From: Aureobasidium sp. EXF-3400
Taxonomy: Eukaryota; Ascomycota; Dothideomycetes; Dothideales; Saccotheciaceae
NCBI GenBank assembly: GCA_024195585.1
Contig: SWBL01000579.1
Span: 1 to 18,975 of the forward strand
Length of the DNA stretch: 18,975 bases
Reading direction: 5' to 3'
The notes under the pieces were generated by a model that was not told the origin of the DNA, searched no databases, and saw nothing but the letters and a program-made list of their open reading frames with translations. Shown here piece by piece: positions 1-8,169 of this stretch. The stretch's first letter is position 1. The number at the start of each line of letters is the position of its first letter. A program made the position numbers and the translations under genes.

Positions 1-80
1 GGGGCTCGAACCCGCGACCTTGAGGTTTGGAATATCATAGTGATAAGAGCCACACGCTCTACCGATTGAGCTACCCCGGC
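1..80 (-). tRNA. tRNA-Lys (anticodon CUU), with intron, 3' end cut by the window edge
   Basis: Read on the minus strand, the gene starts at base 80 with acceptor arm GCCGGGG, then U8-A9, a D arm (GCUC/GAGC) and an anticodon arm TGTGG/CCTCA around loop C-U-C-U-U-A. This gives anticodon CUU, which reads lysine AAG codons. About 17 bases (TCACTATGATATTCCAA) interrupt the loop one base 3' of the anticodon, the standard place for a nuclear tRNA intron. The T arm (GCGGG, TTCGAGC, CCC...) runs into the window edge, so about the last ten bases, including the 3' acceptor strand, are missing here. The anticodon stem has one U-U mismatch at its middle pair. Otherwise the cloverleaf is regular and I see no reason to call it a pseudogene. 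Confidence 0.85.
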
Positions 81-631
81 AGGTCTGATTGATCAAGTTG
101 TGTGACACAACTGGCTGTTGACGATGGAAGCACATTCGTGAAGTGCGTATATATAGTCTGACATTCGGGAAACCAGGTGGCGGTGAATAGCTGAACTGCC
201 TTGGTTCTGCCATGTCGTTTCGACCAGAGTTGTAGAGGTTGTGCTGCATTGGAGGGCTAGTCGACGATTTGTAACTAAGTGGACTGAACATCTGTATAGA
301 CGGTCGTCATTCAGCGGTGTCATGTATCTAGACATAAGTCGTGGGCCCTTGCCGTCGCAAGTCCAGATGGGATCCAGCGCACTCAGGATACCGCATATCC
401 TTCCAGGTCTACGATAAGACACACATCAATGAGACCATGGGAGGAAAGCATCAATGAGATCTTCATATCGTGCTCCAAGATCCGAAGGGGTCTTTTTCAT
501 GTCGACAGTGGCAAGACACTAATAAAATCGTGATGATCAGACTGGCGATAGTTGTGCTTTGCTCTTTCTCAGTCACCAGGCACATCGTTGCTTCAAAACC
601 GTCGTTCTGAGAGTGGGGAAACAGGAGAATG

Positions 632-722
632 AAAGAAGATAAGAATGTGGTGTCGATGACGGATGAACGCTGTTGTTGTGGACACGTCGTACAGTTTAAG
701 AGATTCCATGCATGTGACAGAG
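632..722. repeat. Imperfect direct repeat, copy A (copy B at about 1056-1140)
   Basis: Both copies start with AGAAGAT, share GATGAAYGCTG and GACACGTC, and end in GCATGTGACAGA, in the same order and at similar spacing, with mismatches and small gaps between. The copies are about 420 bp apart. Aligned by eye only, they look like an old local duplication. I see no terminal repeats or coding capacity that would make this a known transposon. Confidence 0.4.
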
Positions 723-1055
723 TCACATTTACCTAATACATCGAAGATGCTCAAACTCCATAGAACACATCAGACGATAGCTAACTCCAACATCACCTTC
801 TGGGAAATTGAGACAAGATCCATCGCGAGGTGACTGGACTAAGACGTATGCCAGATTCTTACAATCTTCTGAAACCTCGTTTCAACTTATCAGCAACTTG
901 CACATCCCTTCTTCTTCTCAATTGTCTCAATATCGGTTATCTGGGAAGCCTTTTGGGAGAAGGTCAGGCTTGTAATCTATCATATATGCTGATCATCATG
1001 CACATAATATCCTGACGCTTGACATGTGTGATCAGACAAAGGAGAGCCATGATAA

Positions 1056-1140
1056 GAAGATGATGATAAGAAAGTAGAGCTGATGAATGCTGCGTTTTAG
1101 ACACGTCTTGCAGTTGTCCTTAGTTGCATGTGACAGAAAC
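1056..1140. repeat. Imperfect direct repeat, copy B (copy A at about 632-722)
   Basis: This is the second copy of the diverged repeat described at 632-722. It carries the same ordered blocks: AGAAGAT, GATGAATGCTG, GACACGTC and GCATGTGACAGA. Confidence 0.4.
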
Positions 1141-1487
1141 GTGGATGACTTGCCTGACAAAATGGGAAATACAAATACGGACCATAAAAGAGAGGAGATC
1201 AGAAGATCGACGCAGTGACCACTGAAGGAAATAGTTGGGACGGAAAAGGATGATTGGGTCGAGATGCGCACAAGATAGATGAAGTTCGTAACTTGCTTGG
1301 CTCTTTCCGACATGACATTATTGAGGATAATGGTATTCTCGGAAAACCTTTTCAGAAATGTCCAGCAGCTCGTCTGGTATCTGCTCTTCTCGCCTACCTC
1401 GGCATCGATGATCTTAGAAGTTGCTTCAGAACAAATGCGAGTTGCATGAATTTTTCAATTGGTGAGAGCAAAAAGCACATACTATAT

Positions 1488-3578
1488 CTAGCTCGCGCCC
1501 TTAGCACGACTCATAGGACCCCAGTTTGCTCGCGGGTTGGTTTGGTAACGCATGAGCTTCTTGCTGTGATAGTCCTTGCCCAACCTCTCATCAAACTTGA
1601 TCTTGAACTTGAAGATATCAGCAGGAGGTTGTGTCGCAGGCTCTTCGTCAGCGTCCTCTACATCTTCCTCGCCGTCCTTCTTTTCCTCGACTGGGTCCAC
1701 CTTTCTCATCTTCTGCAAAATCTTGAAACCTGCTTGAGTTTCGCCAACCTTGCCTTCTTTGACAGGAGCTTTTTGACGACTCCACTCTCTGATAATCTCC
1801 CAGATGGCATCATAGCTAGCATTGGTCTTGATGGTGCCAGGCTTGGTATGCGAACGAGTGGCGATAAATCCAGCATGACGGAGTGCACCCTTGATGGCAG
1901 CTTCCGAGGGAGACTGGCAATGCAGGACCTTGCATAGATAGCTAGGAATAAAGAAGAAAGGATGAGGGTCGGTGACATGTCCTGGGATAGAGGGAATGAA
2001 AGGTGCCTCGGTCTCGCCCTTGAATGTTTGCAGGCTGTTCTCCAAGGTATCAAGCTCGTCAAGAGCGGAGGTGAGCATACCTTCAATGCGAGTGGTGGTT
2101 CCGTAAGTCGACTTGTCCACATCAGGAAGCATGTCTAGAATGCGACGAATGAAGTAAGGGTTGTGCAGGGGACCAGCCCACATGGGCCCAGCGACATGAG
2201 TCTTGAAGCCGCAATGAGGACATCTGCTATCGCCTGTGGACAGAGAAGCAGTATGCTTGTAGTTGAGGAAGTTCTTTTGGGGAGTGTGTCTGGCAAGAGG
2301 CTGGATCTGGAAGCTACCACAGCCGGTGTCGCACTGGTGTACAAGCATGGTCTTTCCGGCCAAGAATTTGACATCTGCTGGAGACTTCTTGACACGCACC
2401 CAGACTCTGGCATAAAAGTCGATGCTGAGAGACAAGAGAGGCTCAATAGCAATACCTTGTACAGCGGCAGCCTTGGCAATTGAGTTCAGAATCAGACGGA
2501 GACCAGCTTCGTGTGAGTGAGGACCCTTGAGAGGCAGACCGCCGTACAGTGAGTAGGTCTTTTCGACGTAACCACAAGAAGCAAAGACACCGGCATCGGT
2601 ACAGGTAACGCAAAGCAGACCACCGTCGTTCAGCGCTTGAACGGCAGCATCCAGGAAAGGCGCAGCGGTACCGTATGGGTCCAGATCAATGACATCGTAC
2701 TTGAGTTGAGTGTGTGCGGATGGACCATCCTCAGGGGTCGGGGTGTAATATGCAGCATTGTACATGTGACCAATGGCGTTGCCGGTAGAAGGAGTGATCT
2801 TGTCGGCTAGCTTGTTGTGCTGGACATTGAGACGGATGGCATCGACAGCAGCTGGAGACATGTCGTTGGCGACGACTGTAGTTGCAAAGGGTATCTCTTG
2901 GGCATAGCGCAGAGCACGCAGTCCAGAAGCCGAGAGGGCGTCCAGGATACGGAACTTGGGCTTGTACTTGTACTCCTTGGGTGCTTCTGCTGAATCGGCA
3001 TCCGTCTTGCCATCTGTAACCTCAGTACCAGCCCCGGCCTGTGCACTTTGTTCTTGAGCTCCTGCCGTTGTTGTGTTCCCCATTTCGGTATCCTCCTGTG
3101 CCTCGGGGGCTACTGCAGCACCATCATTGCCCTTCCTCCTCTTTTCTTCTCCCGCACCATCCTCAGCCTGTCTCTTTCGTTCCCTCTTTTTGGCAGCTTG
3201 CTCGACCTTCTTGTCATGGGCTTTCTTTCTATCAGCACACATGTGCTCGCCAAATGCCTTGATTGCGAGGACGGACAGATCACGGTTGAATTGCTGGATG
3301 GGGTTGTAGAAGACGCTTTGTGTTTGTTGTTCGCCATCGTCACCTTTGTGGTTTCTCTTTGACTTTGGATCCTGCTCGGTTCGTGCATTCGGTGGGACCA
3401 GAATATAAGCCAGACCTTCCTTGACGGTGCTGTATGACTTTCCGTCGTGCTCGATCAACTGATCGACAGCTGGTTGTGAATGTATCGTTGTGCTCATCTT
3501 TGTATGTGTTGTGCTGATCAGGCGTCTTTGGAAAATTGCGCGTGTATTATAGACGATTCGCAGTGGTCTTATGGTCAT
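1488..3578 (-). CDS. TRM1: tRNA (guanine(26)-N(2))-dimethyltransferase Trm1
   Basis: Trm1 transfers two methyl groups from S-adenosylmethionine to N2 of G26 in many tRNAs, in the nucleus and mitochondria. The gene is one uninterrupted frame of 696 residues from the ATG at 3578. Visible family signatures are FYNPIQQFNRDL (about residues 90-101), the SAM-binding stretch ILDALSASGLRALRY (about 211-225), VVANDMSP (about 235-242) and the catalytic DPYG (about 300-303). Further on are CTDAGVFASCGY and a cysteine cluster (C416, C420, C453, C456) that resembles the family's zinc site. A charged, low-complexity insert (about 110-200) separates the first two blocks. The frame extends upstream of 3578 to a stop, but no ATG lies in that extension. 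The first 26 residues are rich in Arg and have no acidic residue, as in a mitochondrial presequence. A second in-frame ATG at 3497 follows and would give a 669-residue form lacking it. The C-terminus ends in a Lys/Arg-rich tail after an acidic stretch. Confidence 0.95.
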   Translation of the reverse strand: MTIRPLRIVYNTRAIFQRRLISTTHTKMSTTIHSQPAVDQLIEHDGKSYSTVKEGLAYILVPPNARTEQDPKSKRNHKGDDGEQQTQSVFYNPIQQFNRDLSVLAIKAFGEHMCADRKKAHDKKVEQAAKKRERKRQAEDGAGEEKRRKGNDGAAVAPEAQEDTEMGNTTTAGAQEQSAQAGAGTEVTDGKTDADSAEAPKEYKYKPKFRILDALSASGLRALRYAQEIPFATTVVANDMSPAAVDAIRLNVQHNKLADKITPSTGNAIGHMYNAAYYTPTPEDGPSAHTQLKYDVIDLDPYGTAAPFLDAAVQALNDGGLLCVTCTDAGVFASCGYVEKTYSLYGGLPLKGPHSHEAGLRLILNSIAKAAAVQGIAIEPLLSLSIDFYARVWVRVKKSPADVKFLAGKTMLVHQCDTGCGSFQIQPLARHTPQKNFLNYKHTASLSTGDSRCPHCGFKTHVAGPMWAGPLHNPYFIRRILDMLPDVDKSTYGTTTRIEGMLTSALDELDTLENSLQTFKGETEAPFIPSIPGHVTDPHPFFFIPSYLCKVLHCQSPSEAAIKGALRHAGFIATRSHTKPGTIKTNASYDAIWEIIREWSRQKAPVKEGKVGETQAGFKILQKMRKVDPVEEKKDGEEDVEDADEEPATQPPADIFKFKIKFDERLGKDYHSKKLMRYQTNPRANWGPMSRAKGAS

Positions 3579-4039
3579 TGAGCTTCGACTGCTACAATGA
3601 CTGGTGAGATTGGTCGCGCTTTCCCTCGTTGCTGCTGCCACTTTTTTGCGACAGACGAAAGCCAAAAGCGGCGTTGATCGTCAGCCTTGGCATAACTTGC
3701 CTCTTATCTCCGCTTGACCCCGCGATTCACCTTGAACATATCCAATTGATTTGGACGGACAATTTAGCAATCAGTGGTGTTTAGGAAAAACGAGTACTTA
3801 AGTCTTAGACTTTCCTCATAGATGATAACTAGATCAACCCCAACAACTGCAGTGGTAGCAGCATGACAAGCATAACAAGCATACGAAAAGGAGGGAAGGA
3901 AAGGGGATAGCAATTGCATATCGTCGCCGATTCCTGCTTCTTCTGCTCTGTACGGATTACTCACCCAGCAAGCAACAAAAGACTACTGACCCTCGCACTT
4001 CCTGGATGCACGTGAAGCGCGCAAAAGGACAAAATGAGT
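3579..4039. other. Upstream region of TRM1 and downstream flank of tRNA-Gly
   Basis: This stretch should hold the TRM1 promoter and 5' UTR. An out-of-frame ATG on the minus strand at 3691-3693 opens a short frame of about 33 codons ahead of TRM1. It could be a uORF if transcription starts that far upstream. No gene is recognised. Near the right end are the T runs that would end tRNA-Gly transcription. Confidence 0.5.
4031..4034 (-). terminator. RNA polymerase III terminator of tRNA-Gly
   Basis: On the minus strand a TTTT run begins 6 bases past the tRNA discriminator base (4031-4034), with a second TTTT at 4023-4026. Runs of four or more T in the RNA-like strand end Pol III transcription. 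Confidence 0.7.
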
Positions 4040-4110
4040 TGTCGCAGCCGTGAATCGAACACGGGGCTCGTGCATGGCAAGCACGAATTTTACCACTAAA
4101 CCACTGCGAC
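4040..4110 (-). tRNA. tRNA-Gly (anticodon GCC)
   Basis: The complete minus-strand gene has no intron. The acceptor stem GTCGCAG pairs perfectly with CTGCGAC, followed by discriminator A. The D arm is short, as is usual for tRNA-Gly. The anticodon stem CGTGC/GCACG holds loop TTGCCAT, giving anticodon GCC, which reads GGC and GGU. The T arm is CCGTG, TTCGATT, CACGG. The internal A and B boxes expected of a Pol III gene are present, and T runs follow the 3' end. All stems pair, so this should be a functional tRNA. Confidence 0.97.
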
Positions 4111-4716
4111 TGACAGTGATATACAGCTATCACGTGATGAATCTTGTACAAGCCTGTTCAAATATATAGCTCAGCATTGTGCCGAGCTACGTAGTCTCGC
4201 GAATATACCGTGTCAAGAACCCTTATATGGTGCGATAATATGGTGCAGCAGAAGAGAGTACATCAGGCAGTACACTCTCCAACCAAGCCTCTCGTAAACG
4301 AATATGTATGGGACGGGTAGTTGTAGTCGGTCGAGGCTATGACTTCCGTACGGCTCTGGGTGCACATCTCAAAAGTAAGCCTGGTCAAGACTGAAAATCA
4401 AGATTTCTCAACCAACAACTATCAAAATGTCCAAAAAATACGATACACTTGCGAAGTACTATTTGAGACTACGGAAGAGCGTCTAGATGAAGAAGATAGT
4501 GTAGTGTCGAGCGTGATAGATCAGATTATGTCTTGAGGATGGTCGTTGAGCCTCCGACCCTGGCTCGACAACATTTGACAGAATCGCAATTGGAAAAGTC
4601 TAGAATCGTGAACGCGCATGATGACCTCCAACGAGTCTATGAAGGTAGCAGAAATGAGAGAAGAGAGATACCAGAAGCGATGTATCACGAAAACAGAGGA
4701 TGCCATTCTTATCAGG
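4111..4716. other. Intergenic region between tRNA-Gly and CSM3
   Basis: Both flanking genes are on the minus strand, so this holds the CSM3 3' UTR and the tRNA-Gly upstream region. No gene is recognised; the longest ATG-initiated frames are about 65 codons. A small hairpin is visible at 4167-4189 (TAGCTCAGC, 5-base loop, GCCGAGCTA, one mismatched or wobble pair), of unknown meaning. Confidence 0.5.
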
Positions 4717-5690
4717 CTACCAATCCATACCAGCCATTGCCTCTTCGTCATCATCGAATTCGTCATTAGGTATTGGAGCAGCATTGGTAGCTGTGGTTGA
4801 TGAGACGGGTCCGCCGAATAGACTCTTCGGCGCGCTGTCGTTCATTGCATCCTCGGCCATGAGAGCATCCAACTCGTCCTCGTCCGGCTCTTGATCTTCT
4901 GAAGGTTTTGTGTTGTTCTGTTTCGAAATGGCTGGTGTCTCACTCTCGGCCAACAGTGCATCCAGCTCATTTTCGTCAGGCTCTTCCTCGCCGAATGGAT
5001 TGTGATTGTTCCTTGGCGGTGCTCCTTCTGTTTGTTGTGGCTCTGGCCTCGACTCAACATTGCTGGGCTGCTCCTCAGTGTTGCGAGCACCGGCATCCTC
5101 TTGTACTGCGTCTTCAATTGGGATAACAAAGTCTTCTTCGTCGTCGTCGCGCGGTGGCTTGGGTTTGCCTTCTTGTATCCATTCTTTTCGCATCATCTGC
5201 ATGCGTTTCTTGTGACCGAGCTTCTCAATCATGGAGACACCGTCCATGAACTTTGCTTTGGGAAAGAGGTCGTCGAGCCATAGTTGGTAGGTGTTGAGAA
5301 GTCGTGCCATGTCGGAGAATTCGTGACCTTTGCCCTTGATGACGAGGCGGTCCTTCGCAATCTTTCGAAGTTTTGGAATGCCCTGTTGGGATAGAAGGCT
5401 GTGGAAGTTTAGTGGTGGGATCTGAATGTGTTGGAGTTGGGTACGTACCGTTCTTCGTCAAGTTTAGCTACTGGTTTGCGTTTCTTGGTGACTTTGACTT
5501 CCTCATCAATGTTCTCGGGCACATCGTGTTGTTGTCTATTGCTGTCGTTGTTGTTCGCATCGTCTTGGGTACTCCAGTCCTGGCGTGGTTGATTGAAAGT
5601 TGCATCGATGCCGGCATCGTAGTTGAAGATGTCATCCAGATCAACACGCTCGACAGTCGGACGGACTTCTGATGTCACAGCAGCTGGCAT
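4717..5690 (-). CDS. CSM3: Csm3/Swi3 (TIPIN family), replication fork protection complex subunit
   Basis: This is the fork protection factor that pairs with Tof1/Swi1 (Timeless in animals) to stabilise stalled forks and support the S-phase checkpoint. There are two exons on the minus strand: 5690-5449 and 5398-4717. The 50-base intron starts GTACGT, has CACTAAAC as a likely branch site and ends in CACAG. Splicing joins KLDEE-R-LLSQQGIPKLRK in frame, giving 307 residues. The Swi3 domain spans about 76-160, with GKGHEFSD, YQLWLDDLFPKAKF and IEKLGHKKRMQ characteristic of the family. The N-terminus carries the LDDIFNYD motif (about residues 18-25). The C-terminus is acidic and repeats PDExELDALxAE twice (221-232 and 252-263). 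An in-frame ATG at 5759 would add 23 residues. I prefer 5690 because it has a good context (ACC before ATG) and 5759 lies only about 14 bp from a promoter palindrome. Confidence 0.93.
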
Positions 5691-5772
5691 GGTAGGTCTT
5701 TCTTGATCCTTTCTATATTGGAGCTGGTTGGTGATATTCGATATCGACACGATGTGCATCAAAATGTGGAAG

Positions 5773-5796
5773 ACGCGACTGAGCGCGTTTCGCGCT
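5773..5796. promoter_or_regulatory. MCB/E2F-like cell-cycle palindrome in the CSM3-THO1 shared promoter
   Basis: The shared 427-bp region between the two start codons contains ACGCG at 5773-5777, followed by the perfect dyad AGCGCG-TTT-CGCGCT at 5782-5796. The dyad includes TTTCGCGC, the E2F consensus, which also reads as the CRCGAAA of Swi4 sites on the other strand. It also contains another ACGCG core of the MluI cell-cycle box. It lies 83-107 bp upstream of the CSM3 ATG and 322-345 bp from the THO1 ATG. MBF/SBF control of replication genes in G1/S is established in yeasts. Its use here is inferred. Confidence 0.55.
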
Positions 5797-6117
5797 AGAT
5801 TGGTCGATCGGTGGACGACGGCGTGCGGCCAAAAGTCTTGGCCAACGATGCGCCAGCAAACTTCCGTCACTCAGAGATCCTATTGATGATTGCGACAATA
5901 GTAATACTTTTCTCGACAATAGCACTGGAACAGGATTGCTCACTTGTTTGGTACCATCTTGGAAAAGCGACCGAGTCCGAGTTACCACGCCTCGCGACAT
6001 CAACTTTGCGACTAAAATCCCATCTCAATCATCATCAATCATTATCCGCCAACCATCAATTATCATCAGAACCGCCTGAACGTCCACTATCAGTGCAGTT
6101 ACGATCACCAAACCAAT

Positions 6118-8169
6118 ATGGCTGCCGACGCAATGAGTGACCCGCCATCTGTCGGCGTCATCTCAGAGCGACTACGAGCATTGTTGCAACGCGCCAGAGA
6201 AATCAAATCAGTCGAAACCATCGACCCTCCTCTACCCGTCGCAGACCTGGCACAGGATGTTTCTTCGCTCGGCAAAGATGTTTTCGGTTCACAGCCTGAT
6301 GCGCACAAGTTTACTGTTGTCGAGACGGCCGCAAGGAAGATTTTCTACGAAGCCATTGTACGCCCCTCTGCGCTTGTCGCCTTGTCTGGATCCTCCCAAA
6401 CTAATGCCTTAGTAGCAATCCACTAATATCAGAACTCCTGGATTTGTCCGTATGTGGGACTTCCTGGATCTGCTATTACTCTGCGGCGAACTTGGACAGT
6501 GCGAACCTATCCTTGCTTTCTGGCTCGTTGAAGAGCTTCTCGACAGTCAGACTACCGAAGGATGCAGAATTGTCTTTGATTATCTGGAGTCTAGACGTGA
6601 AAGACTCATTCAGAAGGACTTTCACAAGACCCATCTTGCTCTTCTCCGCTCATGTAATGAACTTCTACGCCGACTTTCTAGAGCCGAAGATGCCGTCTTC
6701 TGCGGACGAGTCTTCTTCTTCCTGTTCCAAACATTCCCTCTCGGCGACAAGAGTTCCGTCAATCTGCGCGGTGAATTTCATACTGAAAATGTCACTGTCT
6801 TTGAAAAGGAGCCTGCAGTCGACGCCGAGGCGACATCACCCATGGACGTTGTCATGGAAGGAGACGCCGACGTCGAGTCACAGTCGAATGACGCCGAAGG
6901 TACCGACAACACCCCAACAAACAAGCGCGATACAAAAGCTCTCACGGAGAAGAAAGGAGACGAGGTCAAAGATGAGAACTCGGAGTTCTATCCCATCTTC
7001 TGGAGGTTACAGCATGACTTCTCGAATCCCACACGACTCTTCGAGGACGAAAACTTCACTCCATTCAAAGACGGTATCGAGAAGACATTGGCGAAGTTCA
7101 AGAAAACACCGGTAGTCGCACAGACAAAGAGCGCAGGAGATGCTCAACGTGGCATCAAACGTAAGCTCGGTGACGAGACGGGTGATCAGTACGCGAGTAA
7201 CTACAACCCAAAGTATTTGACCAGTCGCGAACTGTTCGAACTCGAGGTATGTCTTTTCAGAAGTTGATGCTCCCCGAGGTTGTTCCTAACAAAGAACAGC
7301 TGAGCGATCTCGCATTTCAACGCCACATTCTGGTCCAAGGACTGATTCTGATCGACTTTCTGCTCTCCCTTACCGACAAAGCAAAGAAGAAGTGGGCGGA
7401 CGTCGAGAAAGCCAATCCCAAGTCAGCCAACAGGGGTCTGCTGTACGGCTTCACATTGAACGAGGAAAACGTATGTGTCAACAATGCAAGCGATTTTGAG
7501 CGCGTACTGACACAAAGCAGGAGAAATGGGTAATCTCAACACGTTCCAAGATTGCCGGTTATCTGCAGGAAGGACCAGAAGGCAAGTTTTACTACCGTAT
7601 GGTCGACACTGTGCTTTCCCGCGATAAGAATTGGGTGAGATGGAAATTGGAGAGCTGTCCACCAATCGTCAAAGATGCTGTTACTCCAGAGGAGAATACA
7701 GAAGCGAAGTCTGGTGCTCGGCAAGCAACCGCCAACAGACGCCTCAAAGCGAAACCAATGGGGGCTATCGACGTGACTTTCCTGGCAGAGGTGGACAATG
7801 CGAAGGGACTCGAAGCTTTAAAGGACGCTTCAAGGTTTGTGCAGACACGGGATTGTGATTTCCAAAGATAGATGCTGATCATGTTGCAACAGATTCACGG
7901 CTCCGTCACCCGAGAAGCTCGTCAAGGGAATTGAGGGAGATGATCTTGATCTAGAAATGGCCATGACGGACGAAGAGAAGAACTCGTTGGAGGCTGCCAA
8001 GCAGAGCAAGACATGGCGCGCGCTGCGGGCTGCGTCCAGAACATCACTGGCGCTGTTAGACAAGGTGGATCCCTCCACACGCCTACCCGCCTTGTTCAAG
8101 CAGGAGGAGAACCAGGAAGAGGTTGCCGCTCACGACCCAACATCTGCACCCGAGAACGACAGTGGGTGA
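6118..8169 (+). CDS. THOC1: THO complex subunit 1 (Hpr1/THOC1 family)
   Basis: THO couples transcription elongation to mRNP packaging and export and limits R-loops in the nucleus. There are five exons: 6118-6357, 6416-7246, 7300-7470, 7521-7834 and 7893-8169, with introns of 58, 53, 50 and 58 bases. All introns begin GT (GTACGC, GTATGT, GTATGT, GTTTGT) and end AG. The first two have clear branch-like sites (CTAATG, CTAAC); the third has TACTGAC and the last GCTGATC. The spliced product is 610 residues. Family signatures are FDYLESRRER (134-143), NELLRRLSRAEDAVFCGR (161-178), FPLGDKSSVNLRGEF (187-201) and a later block with LSDLAFQRHILVQ and EKWVISTRSKIAGYL. An acidic linker follows about residue 215, and KRK at 328-330 could be part of a nuclear signal. 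The first ATG is used; another at 6133 is in frame. The C-terminus is uncertain: the last exon could be spliced differently (see findings). Confidence 0.9.

Larger units (their letters stand above)
81..1487. other. Intergenic region with no recognisable gene
   Basis: About 1.4 kb lies between the tRNA-Lys gene and the 3' end of TRM1. Open frames here are short (about 110 codons or fewer), mostly lack a good ATG, and give no protein I recognise. The right part must contain the TRM1 3' UTR. The only structure I see is a diverged direct repeat of about 90 bp (near 632-722 and 1056-1140), annotated separately, and a small repeated CATCAATGAGA at about 425 and 450. Confidence 0.6.

Noticed and set aside
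1254..1937. A 227-codon plus-strand frame antisense to the 3' end of TRM1
   Set aside because: It mostly mirrors the TRM1 coding strand and begins without a convincing ATG; no family resemblance.
3579..3665. A longer TRM1 reading frame starting at 3665
   Set aside because: The codon there is TTG, not ATG, and no ATG exists in the extension before an upstream stop. The first ATG in frame is at 3578.
5691..5870. N-terminal extension of CSM3 to 5870 or to the ATG at 5759
   Set aside because: 5870 is a GTG codon. The ATG at 5759 is too close to the promoter palindrome, and the extra residues do not resemble the family; 5690 has a better context.
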